Shown in pieces: positions 46,417-58,190 of a stretch of DNA of 64,000 nt. Source of the DNA: Ottelia alismoides (lineage: Eukaryota; Streptophyta; Magnoliopsida; Alismatales; Hydrocharitaceae); contig JAZKJV010011618.1 in NCBI GenBank assembly GCA_037367405.1, positions 62,001 through 126,000 of the forward strand, in the 5' to 3' direction. The notes beneath the pieces were generated by a model. It had not been told where the DNA came from. It saw nothing but the letters and a program-made list of their open reading frames with translations, and did not search any database. Each line of letters starts with the position of its first letter. The first letter of the stretch is position 1. The position numbers were made by a program, and so were the translations under genes.

Positions 46417-49098
46417 GACCTTTGTATATCCATCCTCTTGTATATTCGCATTCGTTTTCCTCTGTCCATCACCCGTTTCGCTCATCCATCCCATTCTCGT
46501 GTGTGCCTTGCTTAGCATATACTTTGTCCTAAGTATAAGAGGGCGGACGAGCCGAGTGTTCTTTCTTCATTCCGTTTCATCACTCTTGTTGTTGCCTATA
46601 CTTAGGACTTTTTACCCTAAGTATAGGGGGAGTGATGTGTACATTCTCTTCGATCATTTCTTCTATCTTCATCTTCTTTTTCTTCTTTTCTTCGTTTTGT
46701 TTTCATTTTTCTTTTTCTATCAAAAGGTGTCACTCATTTTTGTCAGCCTTTTATCTTAGGATGTACTTTGTCTTAAGTATAGAGGGGTGTGCATCCCAAC
46801 TTCTTTCATTCTTCGATCCCCTCCACCATCTCTTCTTCTTATCTATACTTAGGGATATCTTACCCTAAGTATAGGGGGAGACAGTCTGAGTACGATCTGT
46901 TCGTTCCCACCCTTGATCCTCCCTGCCTTGTGTACAGTCTGCTATACTTAGGATTATTTGATCCTAAGTATAGGGGGGATGGTCAACTTCTCATTCATTT
47001 ATTTCTTCGTTCATTCGTTTATTCTTTAGACTTTTCTATACTCAGTATGAGTTTTGTCTTCTCTTTTACTCTCCGATCTATGAGGACATAGCTCAAGCTA
47101 ATTATAGAGGGGTCATATATACTGTGTATATGCTTTAGCCATAACTTATACTTTCTTATTTTTAATAATAAATATGGCTAACATACTATATAATATACCT
47201 ATAAAATTCATTAGAAACACATAATAAAAAGATGTATATTATTCCTCAAATTCATTTTGTATTTACTGATTAATAAATCAGGTAAATTTTTTTTGCAAAA
47301 TGTTTGAAAAATAGTTTGAAAACCTTTTTGAAAAATCTTTTTAAAACTATTTGGAAAACATTTTGTTAAATATTTTCAACCTTTCTAAAAAAGTTTTATT
47401 TGTAAAAACTTCTTTTCTTTGTGTGAAATAAAATGTTTGAAAAACTATTTGCAAATGGCTTGTGAAAATATTTTGAAAAATTTATATAGACCGTTTGAAA
47501 AACCATTGCGAAATGATTTTCAAATGTGTGCAAATATTTGTAAAAATTATTTGTAAAATTATTTTGGACTATAGTTTTCAAAATTATTTATAAAATCATT
47601 TTCAAATATGCTTGAGGAATATATACATCACACTAAAATCCTTTATTAATTATATATAAATATCTATAGGAAGGATCACATATCCCTTGTAAATTCTAAA
47701 AAACCATAGCTCTTGTAGATAGCTGATGCATCCTCATGTAATTATTTGTACCTATTTTTATCCAAAATCTTTTGTTTTCAAAAATCACATAAACATTTGC
47801 AAAACCAAAAATCCAGAAACATTTGGAAAATCTTTTTTGAAAAATTGCATGAAATTTGCAAACCCTTTTTTAAAAATCCATAAAAAGTTCAAAAGTTTGA
47901 AATTTTGCATCACAAACATATTTTTCTGCATTGTACATCATTTGCATCGCATTCGCATTTTTCGGATTGAGTTTGATAATTAAACAAGTCTAAGTAAAAT
48001 CTGAAAATTGGAGCTTGGTTGGACCCTAAATCTACCTAATCATAGCAACCTTATAGGAACTGGAATTGAGGTACTTCAAGTCTAGTTGACTTAATTCTTT
48101 GAGAATCGTGAGACTTGGTTCAATGTATTCTTGACTGTAAGTAGAGTAGCTCAGAGCACATGCACGACTCTTGTCGATAATGACCTAACTTGGACAACTG
48201 CACCTTTCACTCGGCTCAAATCAGTTGGAGTGGTGAGGGGATTGGATTTACCGGTATGAGACACATACAAGTGGAAACATTTGTCCTCATCTAGGGAGGG
48301 AAGTGCCCCTCAACCCGTCCAGTATCAGAGACATCTAAAGACAATAGAGTGTGGGTTGCAATAATGCTTCAAAAGAGGGATAGTCTACTGGCTCAAAAGG
48401 AAAAACTCCTTATGTAAATGTTGTTGTATAGTATTTCAAAAAAAATAAAAAATGCAAAAACTCCTAAACAGTGGACATGCCTGATTGAAAATAAAATGTC
48501 TGCCGGAATGTACATATTTTTATAGTCAATCAGAAAGCTTGAGCTTCAAAGTCATATCTTGCGAGCATGCAGCTGGATGACTTGACTACACTGGTCATGC
48601 ATCCTAGGATAGGTAGCTAGACTAGCTACCGTCCATTCTTCTCTTTACCCCCTCCTCTTGAGCTGGTTGTCACTTGAACTTAGAAGGGAATACCTTGCTC
48701 CTCGAGGAAAGAGTTGTTGAATTGGAGAATCATTGGATTGTCATGCTGGATAAGTCAGTCTCTTGGTCGTTTTATTGGGAAGAGCCACCATCACATACAT
48801 TGTACAAGTGAGATTCATAGTCATAAGGGTTTGCGTATGAGTTGAAGTATTATGACCTGTCTATTGAGAAGACTTAAGCAGAGTTTTGGGATTCTCGAAG
48901 GCTGATATATTTTAAATCTGATTCCCAATAAGGTTCCACCCACATTAAAATTCCAAAGGTCCAACTTAAGCTCCAAACTTTGATTTTGTGAACCAAGTTC
49001 GAGAATTAAATTCAATCCACTTTCTTTCTTTTTCTTTTCTTTATTTTTCATTTTCTGTACTTATTGCATAAGTGTTTGCTAAGGACTAGCAAAGGCAA
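46417..49098 (+). other. Element F 3' noncoding region
   Basis: It is collinear with E's 3' region: stem-loop array (46,513-47,060), TTTGAAAA-rich unit (47,270-47,620), and the conserved part before the polypurine tract (48,000-49,098). That last part has the perfect palindrome ggtagctag-a-ctagctacc (48,612-48,630). No sustained frame exists. Confidence 0.75.
46595..46973 (+). repeat. Stem-loop array in F's 3' region
   Basis: Hairpins: cctatacttagg with cctaagtatagg (46,595-46,627, perfect 12-bp stem); tatcttagga with tcttaagtata (46,752-46,782, imperfect); ctatacttaggg with ccctaagtatag (46,843-46,874, perfect 12 bp); ctatacttaggat with atcctaagtatag (46,942-46,973, perfect 13 bp, 6-base loop). 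A weaker one is at 46,513-46,537. Each is followed by a run of G (ggggg), which resembles the polypurine tract. Confidence 0.85.
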
Positions 49099-49108
49099 GT
49101 ATAGGGGG
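49099..49108 (+). other. Element F polypurine tract
   Basis: gtataggggg immediately before the LTR start tgatgagtctcc. The same motif follows the upstream stem-loops. Confidence 0.75.
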
Positions 49109-51284
49109 TGATGAGTCTCCATTTCATCACCTTTATTCTATCATTTTGGCCTTAAAACCCCTACCTAATGCATGTAAATACCACTAATTTGTACAAAGTA
49201 GCATTCATTCTTTGTTGTATAAACTCTGTATAAAATAACATTTTTAATTCTAAAATTATATAATAAAGAAAATAATAAAATAATAAAATACCAAAGGTAT
49301 TTTATGACCCTACCCCTCAAGATCTAGGCATCTTGATGACTAGGTCAAGAAGGAATTTAGTACGGGGAGATAAGGGCCAAAAACACAATATAAATCCCAT
49401 TCGTTTATTCAACATTTATTTATTTTTGAGACCTATTTTATTTTCTACTTTTTATACCTCAAATAAAGAAACTTCGAACATGAAATTTGTAGATATTAAT
49501 ATATAGAAAAATACAAAATTGATTTCATATAAAAATAATACACAATGTACAAGTATAATCTAAATAAGATTCCAAAATCCCAACTTTCCAAACCCATATC
49601 TCTCAAATAAAAACTCAAAATACATCAAAATCACCTTTAATTATATATAACTTTTAATAAGCTATATAATGAAGGTGGTTTCATATTTTTTGGAGTTAAG
49701 GTGTGAAAGTTAAATTTTGGACCATGTTGTATAATATATCTGAATAAAATATTCATTTTATTTATTCTTAATTATTTTTACTATTTTATAACTTTATAAA
49801 CATTATTTATAACATATGTACATATTAAAGCTAGAATAAAACCATAAAGAAAATATTAAAATAAAATATGTTTATAAAATACATAGATGGAATACCTATA
49901 TTTATACTGGTGTATTTAAAATACCTATTTATTTAAAGTAGATAAATTATATCACATAAATATAATAAAAATATATTTAAGTATATAAAAATAAGTTGTA
50001 AATATATAAAATAATAATATAAAATAATCAAAACCAAATACAAAATAAATATATAATACTCAAAATATATGTAAATATACCTATAAAGGAAACCCTAAAA
50101 AGTAACATGTAATTAAATACCTCGAAAAAAATAAAAATTATAATAAAATACTGTAGAAAATAAGAGACAACTATTATTTTATAACTTAAAATTAATAAAA
50201 TCATTTATTATTAATTTATATTTTATAAACAATTTCCAAGATGATTTTTCCTGGTTGGTCCACGTTGACCCACCAGGTTGAGGCGCCAGTTGACTCCGGT
50301 CAACTGTCTACCCTTCGTCCTGCAGCTGTTAATTCTAGCCGCTAACCTATTTTCTGGATTTTATCCCCACTGATTCTTCACCCATTTGGATCGATTCCTC
50401 AACGACTTTTTCTCCTCGATGAACACTCTTTCACGCCCGAGTATTTCCTCAAGGATTGCATCACAGTGTCATCCGTTCTCCATCAATCTTTGGAGCCGTT
50501 TCATACCCTGTACAAAACCTCCCCCGACCTTCCTCTCTCATTTTGAATCACCTTTGGTCGGTTTTGGCGTCCCTCCTTGGAGATCTGGATTGAGGTCGGT
50601 GACAGGGACATCTCCAGCTCCTCCGATGTGAAGCCAGGAAATCTAGGGTTGACTTCCACCAACCTCCGGCTAAGCTCTGTCATGAGATCAATCTCGTTGG
50701 CTCCCAGACTGACTCGAGGTACTTCTTTTGTCTTTTTAGCTTAATTTTAGTCTCTAATTTTATCTTCTGCGCTTATATCATTGAGTAATCTGTTCCTTTA
50801 GCCATGAATCCCAAATCAGTCGTTTACCACCCATCGCATTTCCGATAGTATTGCACCCCGCTAACCACACTACTCTCTTCATCAGCACCTTCTCCATCTT
50901 CGTCCACCTCGGATCCCTCCGGATCGAGATACCGGTGCTCCGTCCTCAACCTTTGTCAGAGCGCCTCCTCTCGAACCATCCTCGCATCCATTTCACCGAT
51001 CAAACCCCCCGGAACTCCCGTTTTCTTGTGTGAGTTTTTTGCAGGTACTAGCAGGCCAAAGGACTCTTTTGGAGTTGATTTTGTTGAAGTTGCATGTACC
51101 TGGAGACTCCTTCTTCCTCGAGCTCGTTGGATTCCATCTCGGCTCCAGGTCACCTTCTGAAGTCGTCATTTGAAGCGGAGGAGCCCCAGCTCCCTTTTGC
51201 CCCTAGCCCCATCATCCCAGCCGGCTGAAGGAGCTCAGGAGAGCGGATTGAAGCTTGACCCAGTCGAGTTCTTGGCCTGGTCAT
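49109..51284 (+). repeat. Element F 3' LTR, interrupted by element A
   Basis: It starts tgatgagtctccatttcatc and is collinear with the F 5' LTR from about 50,462 (equivalent to 21,205). It stops at gtcat (51,280-51,284), after which element A's LTR begins. The rest of this LTR, and a second gtcat if it is a target duplication, should lie beyond the window. Confidence 0.8.
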
Positions 51285-54200
51285 TGATGAATCTACGTTT
51301 CATCATTTTTATTCTATCATTTTGGCCTTAAAAACCCTAGTAGATGCGTGTAAATAGCATTAATTTATGTGTTTTAGCATTCATGTATATGTGTGTAAAT
51401 ATTGTATAAAATGCGGTTTTTAGTGCCAAAATTATAGAATAAAGAAAAGAAAAGAAAAAGAATAAAATATTGTAAATATTTTATGACCCAAAACCCCGAG
51501 ACCTAGGCATCTCGATGAATAGGTCGACCAGGAATAAAGTAGGGGGAGATAAGGTCAGAAATACTGTATAAACACCTATACCTTTTATTCATTCTTTATT
51601 CATTTTGGGACCTATTTTTGGTTCCACTTTTTATACATCAAATAAAGAAACTTTGTACATGAAAGTTGTAGGTAATTTTATAAAGAAAAATACAAAATTA
51701 ATTTCACAGAAAAATAATGTACAGATAAAAAGTTATGGTCTGAATAAAAATCCAGAATCCCAACTTCCCAGACCCGTATCTCACAAACAAAAACTCCAAA
51801 TGCAGCATACTCACCTTTAATTGTATATAATTCAAAATAAGCTATTTAATGGCGGTGGTTTCGCATTTGGCGGAGCTACGGTTTGAAAGTTGTGTTTTGG
51901 ACCCTCATTGTATACTTGTACATATTAAAATATTCAATTTATTATTTATTTATTTATTATTTTTATAATTGTATATTTTTATAATGTTGTAAATATTACT
52001 TATAATAATTATGTGCACTAAAATCAGAATAAAAACATAAATAAAACATAAAATAAAAATACCTGTATAAAATACATAGGTATTATACATATAAATATAC
52101 CTATATGATACATACTTCTATTTTATTAAATATACATAACACATCAATAAAATAAAATAAAAATATATTTACGTGTATAAATGTGTGTTATAATTATATA
52201 AATTAATAATCAAAAATAAATAAATTAAATACATACAATAAAAATAAAAGAATACAATACATAGAATAATATACCTTTATAGGGGTATAAAAGCAACTTG
52301 TAAAAATAAACCTCATAAAAATAATTAAAATTCGGAATAAAATACTATATAAAATAATAAATATTTTTCATTAAATAACCTTAAATTAATTAATTCATTT
52401 AATATTTTTAATTTAATTTACAAAACTTTTATTGAAATTTTGTCTTTTTGCGGATGACGTGGCCCAATCAGGCCACGCCATCCGTTGACTGGGGGTCAAC
52501 TCCATGACCCCAGGTCTGGGACTGCTGGACCTTAGTTTTTACCCATCTTTTCGGATTTTTGTAGGTCACGTCTTGAATCATTTCATGGCGATGTCTTCTG
52601 TGATTTTTCTCCCTGATGTGTGACCATACACGCCCAAAGGTCTCCTCGGGGATTGGATCTTTGATTCATTAGATCTCCATCGATCTTTGAGCCCTCTCGA
52701 CCATGTTTCAAAACCGACCCCAAACCTCCATTTTCACTTTGAACCCCCTTAACCCTAGATTTGAGCCTCTAGGCGTCTTGCTCAGGACTGGGAGGGTGAC
52801 AGCCTCCCTCCAGCCGGCGAAGGAAGCTCAGGCGAAGGTTGAGGTGGAGCTTCCACCACCTCCGACCTTGTTAGGCCGTCGAGGTGCATCTCTTGGTCTT
52901 TAGAGCCAATCGAGGTTGTGTCTGGTTTATTTCTTTATAGTTAGATAGCTGTTACCCCTAGGAGTAGTTTAGTGCTTTTTAATATGTGGTTAATCGATTG
53001 CTTCGCCCCCTTCGCAACCATACGCCGTGCCGGAGCTCTTGAGCTCCGGCGACTATCTCCACCACTCCACGCCGCCGTTTTCCGCCAATAAAAGCCAGGT
53101 GCCTTGCTTGTTTGTACTGCTGCATTGCTGTTCTCTTTCGCAGGACCTGAAGGAGGTGCTGAACCTCGGATTTCGTCAAAGAAGATCCCAGGTCGGCTGG
53201 AGCGTCATCGACAGGCCGAGGGCCACCCGTAGGTCGTCGACCCTATCTGAGCAGCCTGAGCGTCGGGGAGGAGCAGTTGGAGGCGAACACGACCTTCGGC
53301 CGTGGATTTGGCGGTTGGAGCGAGCCCCTGTGCGTGAACAAAACTCGCCAAGGCCGAGTTCTTCATCGGATCTTCCATCCGCATCGCACGTCGTAGGATC
53401 AAGAACACCCCGACGGGTGTACAGCTGCCGTTGGATTAGGTGCGCCTGGACCGTCCATCGCGAACGAGATCTTTTAATCTGGGCCACCCGCGACGAACCG
53501 GCATCAGCTTCTGTGTGCGCGCCACGTGTTTAAGTGGTGTGTGATCCGCCGTTCACCCGCGCCTTAGCCTTGAGTAATTTTGCTTTAATACCCAGGGCGT
53601 TTTTATATTTTGTAATAACTGTTGAAACTTTTACCTGCTGTGCTTTGTTTTTTGGTCAAATTTGCGCATTAGCCCTTGTGTTTGTGGAAATAGCGGATTA
53701 GCCCCTGCCAGGCTCACGTGAGTGACGCGTGTGCTTGGGAAGTTTTGCACTCTTAGCCTAGAGCTTTTTGCTATTTGAATTCAGTACTCGAATATTCTTA
53801 TCTCTATTGTAACATTTTGTGGAATTTGCGTGCTAGCCCCTCGTATTTTCCGATAATTACACAAATACCCCTGCACACATGCCTTTTCTTTTTGCTTCTA
53901 GTATTTTATGCATGCATCTATAAAACCCCAAAAAATCCACAAAAATCACATTAAGTCTCTGTTGCATAGTAGTTTATCACCATGTTTTTATTTTTCATAA
54001 TTATTGCATTTTAATATTTATTAAAAATCAAAAACATCCATTTTGTGCACTGTCTAGCTTATAAAATCCCTAAAAAATATAAAAACTCCTCAGAAAAATC
54101 CCAAAAAAAATATATTTTGTTCCCTTTAGTGTGTCTTAGCTCCAGACCAAAAATCATTAAAAAATACAAAAGAAAACTCCAAAAAATCACAAAACTCTAA

Positions 54201-54962
54201 AAACCTCTATAAAAATATAAAAAATTCTACAAAACTCCTAAAAATACAAACTTGGTCTCTAAATTTTCCTTATTTTATTATCTTTCATTGAAAATTAATT
54301 TGGAGAATTTTTTGTTAATGTTTGCTATTTTATTTCTCTATTTTAGTTTCAGCCTTGCATTTTATTCACTGTTTTGCTTTATTTTGCTAATTAAAAATAC
54401 CAAAAACATTCTTAAAAATTCCCAAAAATCACAAAAACAGTAAAAAAGTATAAAAAGACCAAAAAGACTTTATTTTCTTATTTTTGAACACTTTTATCTA
54501 TTTTTATAAATATCTCTTTCTCCATTCTATTCCATTTTCTTTATTTTCCAATATTGAAAAAGAAAATAAAAAATATATAAAATACAAAAAGAAAATATAA
54601 AATCAGAAAAGTAAAAACCAAAATACAAAAATATAAAATCAAAAATTAAATAAAAAAATATAAAATTAAATACCCACAAAAAAATAGCATCATAGACTGT
54701 TGATCACATACACACATTTTGTGCCTTCGTGCCCCGATCTAACCTATGTGCTCCCTGTGTTCGACCTCTACACATACTTGCACTATACACATCTTGTTGT
54801 AGAGTTATAATAAATTTTAACTCCGCACATTTACTTTCATTGCTTGATATATTTGTCGTGGGTTAATTGTTGATTAATTCGGGTTTCGTGAGCGGTCGCT
54901 CAACGACACTGTAGTCCCGCCTTGTGTGAACTATTTTGACCCTCGCAAAACCTGAGTTTTCA
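51285..54962 (+). repeat. Element A 5' LTR
   Basis: It starts tgatgaatctacgtttcatc and ends ...gagttttca (3,678 bp), followed by a perfect primer site. Parts in order: shared 5' blocks (aggcatctcgatga; agtagggggagataagg), an AT-rich block, gttgactgggggtcaac (52,483-52,499), one copy of the ~210-bp unit found three times at 16,076, a GC-rich block with the hairpin gccggagctc-tt-gagctccggc (53,029-53,050), an AT-rich block, and an AATAAA signal (54,809-54,814). Frames in the GC-rich block (53,027-53,533 and others) look like non-selected GC-rich sequence. Confidence 0.88.
54802..54823 (+). promoter_or_regulatory. Putative polyadenylation signal in A's LTR
   Basis: gagttataataaattttaac is a near-palindrome with AATAAA (54,809-54,814) at its centre, about 150 bases before the LTR end. 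The same arrangement is found in element B. Confidence 0.5.
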
Positions 54963-54964
54963 AA

Positions 54965-54983
54965 TGGCGCCGTTGCCGGGGAG
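54965..54983 (+). other. Element A primer-binding site
   Basis: tggcgccgttgccggggag, identical to that of element B and complementary to the 3' end of plant tRNA-Asp. Confidence 0.9.
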
Positions 54984-55673
54984 CAACAACGCGTAGTTCG
55001 GGTCTTGTTTGTGTTTGTGATTGATTGTCTATTTCGCGGTTTTTATTTTTGCTTATTTTTGCTCTTTTATTTTGATATATCATTTGAATTGTCTAACCAC
55101 CCTCTTGTTTGACTTTGTGCGAGGTACGTGGATCGAGGGAGGCACTCCTTTCTAGGAGCACTCGTGCAACCACGTGAGGCGGCTTCGGCTTCGCACCAAG
55201 GCGGACTTGAAGGGAATTTTGAAGACAACTTCTGAGCTTTTATTTTATTGCATTTATATTTTTGTAATTTTTGTGAGAGAGAGACCACTATATTTGTAAT
55301 AATACAGGTACCCCCGGACTTGGACTCTTGAGCCTAATTTCCAAGTGATTGTTCACTTGGGGGCTCACCGCGGTTTTGTCGGCTTTTCTTCGCATTTTTT
55401 ATTTTGTTTTCCGGTTTTATTTTTCATTTCTTTTGTGTGATTGAGCCCTTAGTTTTTAGGATTGCTTGCGATAGACTAAGGCCAAACACCTAATACTTTG
55501 CATGCACCTATAGTTTCGTTTGGACTTAGTCAAATCTTAAACAGTTGATCATTAGCTTTCGATCCACGCGCCGCGAGCTCATTCCCACACAAGCGCTTTC
55601 TCCTAACTCAAATGTGTTGAGCAGAGGAGGGGTAAGCCTAGACCGGACATTAGGATTGAGGGCCGGTGGTCAG
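54984..55673 (+). other. Element A leader, cut by element B
   Basis: Noncoding. It matches element B's leader block by block (gggggctcaccgc; ccacgcgccgcgagctc; acaagcgctttctcct; caaatgtgttg). It stops at gtcag (55,669-55,673), where B's LTR begins. The rest of A lies beyond the window. Confidence 0.8.
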
Positions 55674-58161
55674 TGATGAATCCACATTTCATCATCTTTA
55701 TTCTATCATTTTGGCACCAAAAACCCTAGCAAATGCCTGTAAATAGCATTAAAACCACCATCTTAGCATTCATGCATGTGCATTCAGATTGTGTATAAAT
55801 CTCTGTAATTAAGGCCAAAATTATAGAATAAATAAAGAAAAGAAAAAGAATAAAATATTGTAAATGTTTTATGACCCAAAACCCCCGAGACCTAGGCATC
55901 TTGATGAATAGGTCGACAAGGAATAAAGTAGGGGGAGATAAGGTCAGAAATACAGTGTAAACACCTATACAATCTATTCATTCTTTATTCATTTTGGAAC
56001 CTATTTTTGGTTCCACTTTTTGTACATCAAATAAAGAAACGTTGTACATGAAAGTTGTAGATAATTTCATAAAGAAAAAAAGACAAAATTGATTTCACAG
56101 AAAAGTCATGTACAGACAAAAAGATATGGTCTGAATAAGAATCCAAAATCCCAACTTCCCAGACCCGTATCTCACAAACGACAACTCCAAATGCAGTGTA
56201 CTCACCTTTAATTGTATATAGAATAAAATAATCTGTCCAATGGTGGTGGTTTCGCATTTGGCGGAGCTACGGTTTGAAAGTTGGCTTTTGGACCCACATT
56301 GTACACTGGTACTGAATAAAATATTCAATATATTCTTTATTCATTATTTATTCCTTTTTATATTTTTATAATTTTGTAAATATTACTTATAACATATATA
56401 TGCATTAAAATTGAATTAAAATGTAAAGAAAAATAGAAAATAAAATACTTGTATATATTCAATACATAGGTATACTATATATACTTATACCTGCATAAAA
56501 TACACTTGTATTTTATTAAATATACAAAACACATCAGAAAAATAAAATAAAAATATATTTATGTATATAAAAGTATGTTATAATTTTACAAAATCATAAA
56601 CAAAAAAATAATAAGATTAAAAATACATAAAATAAAATAAAATAACAAAATGCATAGGTAATATACCTTTATAGGGTTAAAAAGGTAACTTGTAAAAGTT
56701 GAAGTCATAAAAATAAATAAAAATCAGAATAAAATACTACATAAAATTTTGAACATATTTTATTTTATAACTTTTATTTAATTCGGGCATTTATTATTTT
56801 AATTTGAATTTTCAAAACTTTTTCGCGGGGTTTTTCCTGGTTGGTCCACGTAGACCAACCAGGAGGCGGTCAGCATTGACCCTAGGTCAACTGCCTGCCT
56901 TCCCCCACCTACCGCCTGTCAGACCTGGGTTTTCACCCATCTTTGACGAGATTTTCCAGCCGTGCCTTGCATCTTTTTGAGATGATTTCTTCGCATCTTT
57001 TCTTCCTCGTTATGCGGTGAATCAAGTCCAAGTGAAACCTTGGACTTTGGATCACTGAGGCGATCAGGGCACCTTGATCTTTGGAGCTCCTCTGCCACTG
57101 AGTCAAACCAATAAAACCAACATCCCATTTTCAAATCGATTTCGAGTCCCCTTGTTCCACCCTTCAGCGCCACCGTTGTGCTCCTGAGGTCCGTGGAGGT
57201 GACAGCTCCATCGCCAACCCTTCAGCCGAGGCGCGCGAAGTCGAGGGAAGCTCCACCACCTCCGCCAAGTGACGGCGTCGAGGTACCCCTTTTTCCTCTG
57301 GCCCCAGCCATTGAGGGCTCGCCCCACCTTCTGGTTTATCCCATTAGGTTCCTGTTAGCTTAATCTCCGAAAACCCTAAAAAAATCTATAAGTTTAACCG
57401 CTCATTTCGCCCGTTCACGCATCATCGCCGGAGCGCAACTCCGGCCACCATCGACCACTCCACCCCGCGCTTAGTTTAGGTCCACCGAGGGTCCAGGCAC
57501 TTTGCCCTGGACCTTCTAACTCTTCTTGCAGGGTCAACGCGCGTTGAATCGCGCCTGGGAGCAATTTTGAGGCTCACCGGAGCTCAGCCGAGCCCCCCAG
57601 CTCCGCCACCTTCGCCTGAGCACCTCGGCCGTCGCCGAGGCATTTTGAAGCCCCCAGGAGGTAGAAGACGACCCCAGGAGCCTCCACGGCAATTTTGAAG
57701 CACTATCGTCGCCGGAGGAGGGAGATCAAGGTCGGAGAAGCTCGCCTCCACCGGCGATCTTCCCCGTTCGTGCAACCCCCTTCCTAGCCGTTGGATCAAG
57801 GAGGAGCTCCCAGATCGCACAGCCTTCGTCGGATCTCCACCAGTCTCCACCGTCCGATCAGCCAAGGAGGATCTAATCAGGGCCGTGCATCGCCCAAGCG
57901 TCATCAGCCGTTCTTGTGCTGCCACGTGTTTAAGTGAAACGCCCCCAGCCGCTGGATCACGCCTCGTCCCCCCAGCCGTTGGATTCGAGCCACGTGTCAA
58001 CATCGGAGCGTCGCGTCGAGGGTATTTTGCAACTCACCCCTCGCGCCTTTTTGTATTTAATATTTAGTCTTTAAACTTTTGTCTGTAGCGTAGATATTTT
58101 GTAATATTTGCAAAGAAACCCACCGTACTTTATTTATTCACGTTTAGGTCCCTCGCCACGT

Positions 58162-58190
58162 CACCTCACGTGACCAGTTCACGTGAGGTG
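58162..58190 (+). promoter_or_regulatory. ACGT palindrome in B's LTR
   Basis: cacctcacgtga-ccagt-tcacgtgaggtg is a perfect 12-bp inverted repeat with a CACGTGA core in each arm. ACGT cores are the recognition type of plant bZIP and bHLH factors. Counterparts occur in the LTRs of E (43,503; 27,889) and F (near 22,345). Confidence 0.5.

Larger units (their letters stand above)
21205..51284 (+). mobile_element. Element F: Athila-like, plus strand, interrupted by E and A
   Basis: F consists of a truncated 5' LTR (to 23,589), a decayed tRNA-Asp-type primer site (23,592), a leader, a gag/protease-like remnant up to 26,518, then after element E the continuation from 46,234, a 3' noncoding region, a polypurine tract and a 3' LTR from 49,109 that is cut by element A at 51,284. 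The reading frame across the E insertion site is continuous if E and one gacac copy are removed. No RT, RNase H or integrase sequence is seen in either part, so F appears non-autonomous. It is the oldest member of the nest, as both E and A lie inside it. Confidence 0.75.

Noticed and set aside
46513..47060. CRISPR-like array
   Set aside because: The repeats are inverted (hairpin) units with irregular spacing inside a plant retrotransposon.
53027..53533. 168-codon frame in A's LTR as a gene
   Set aside because: It covers a conserved LTR hairpin, has no domain, and overlaps minus-strand frames in GC-rich DNA.
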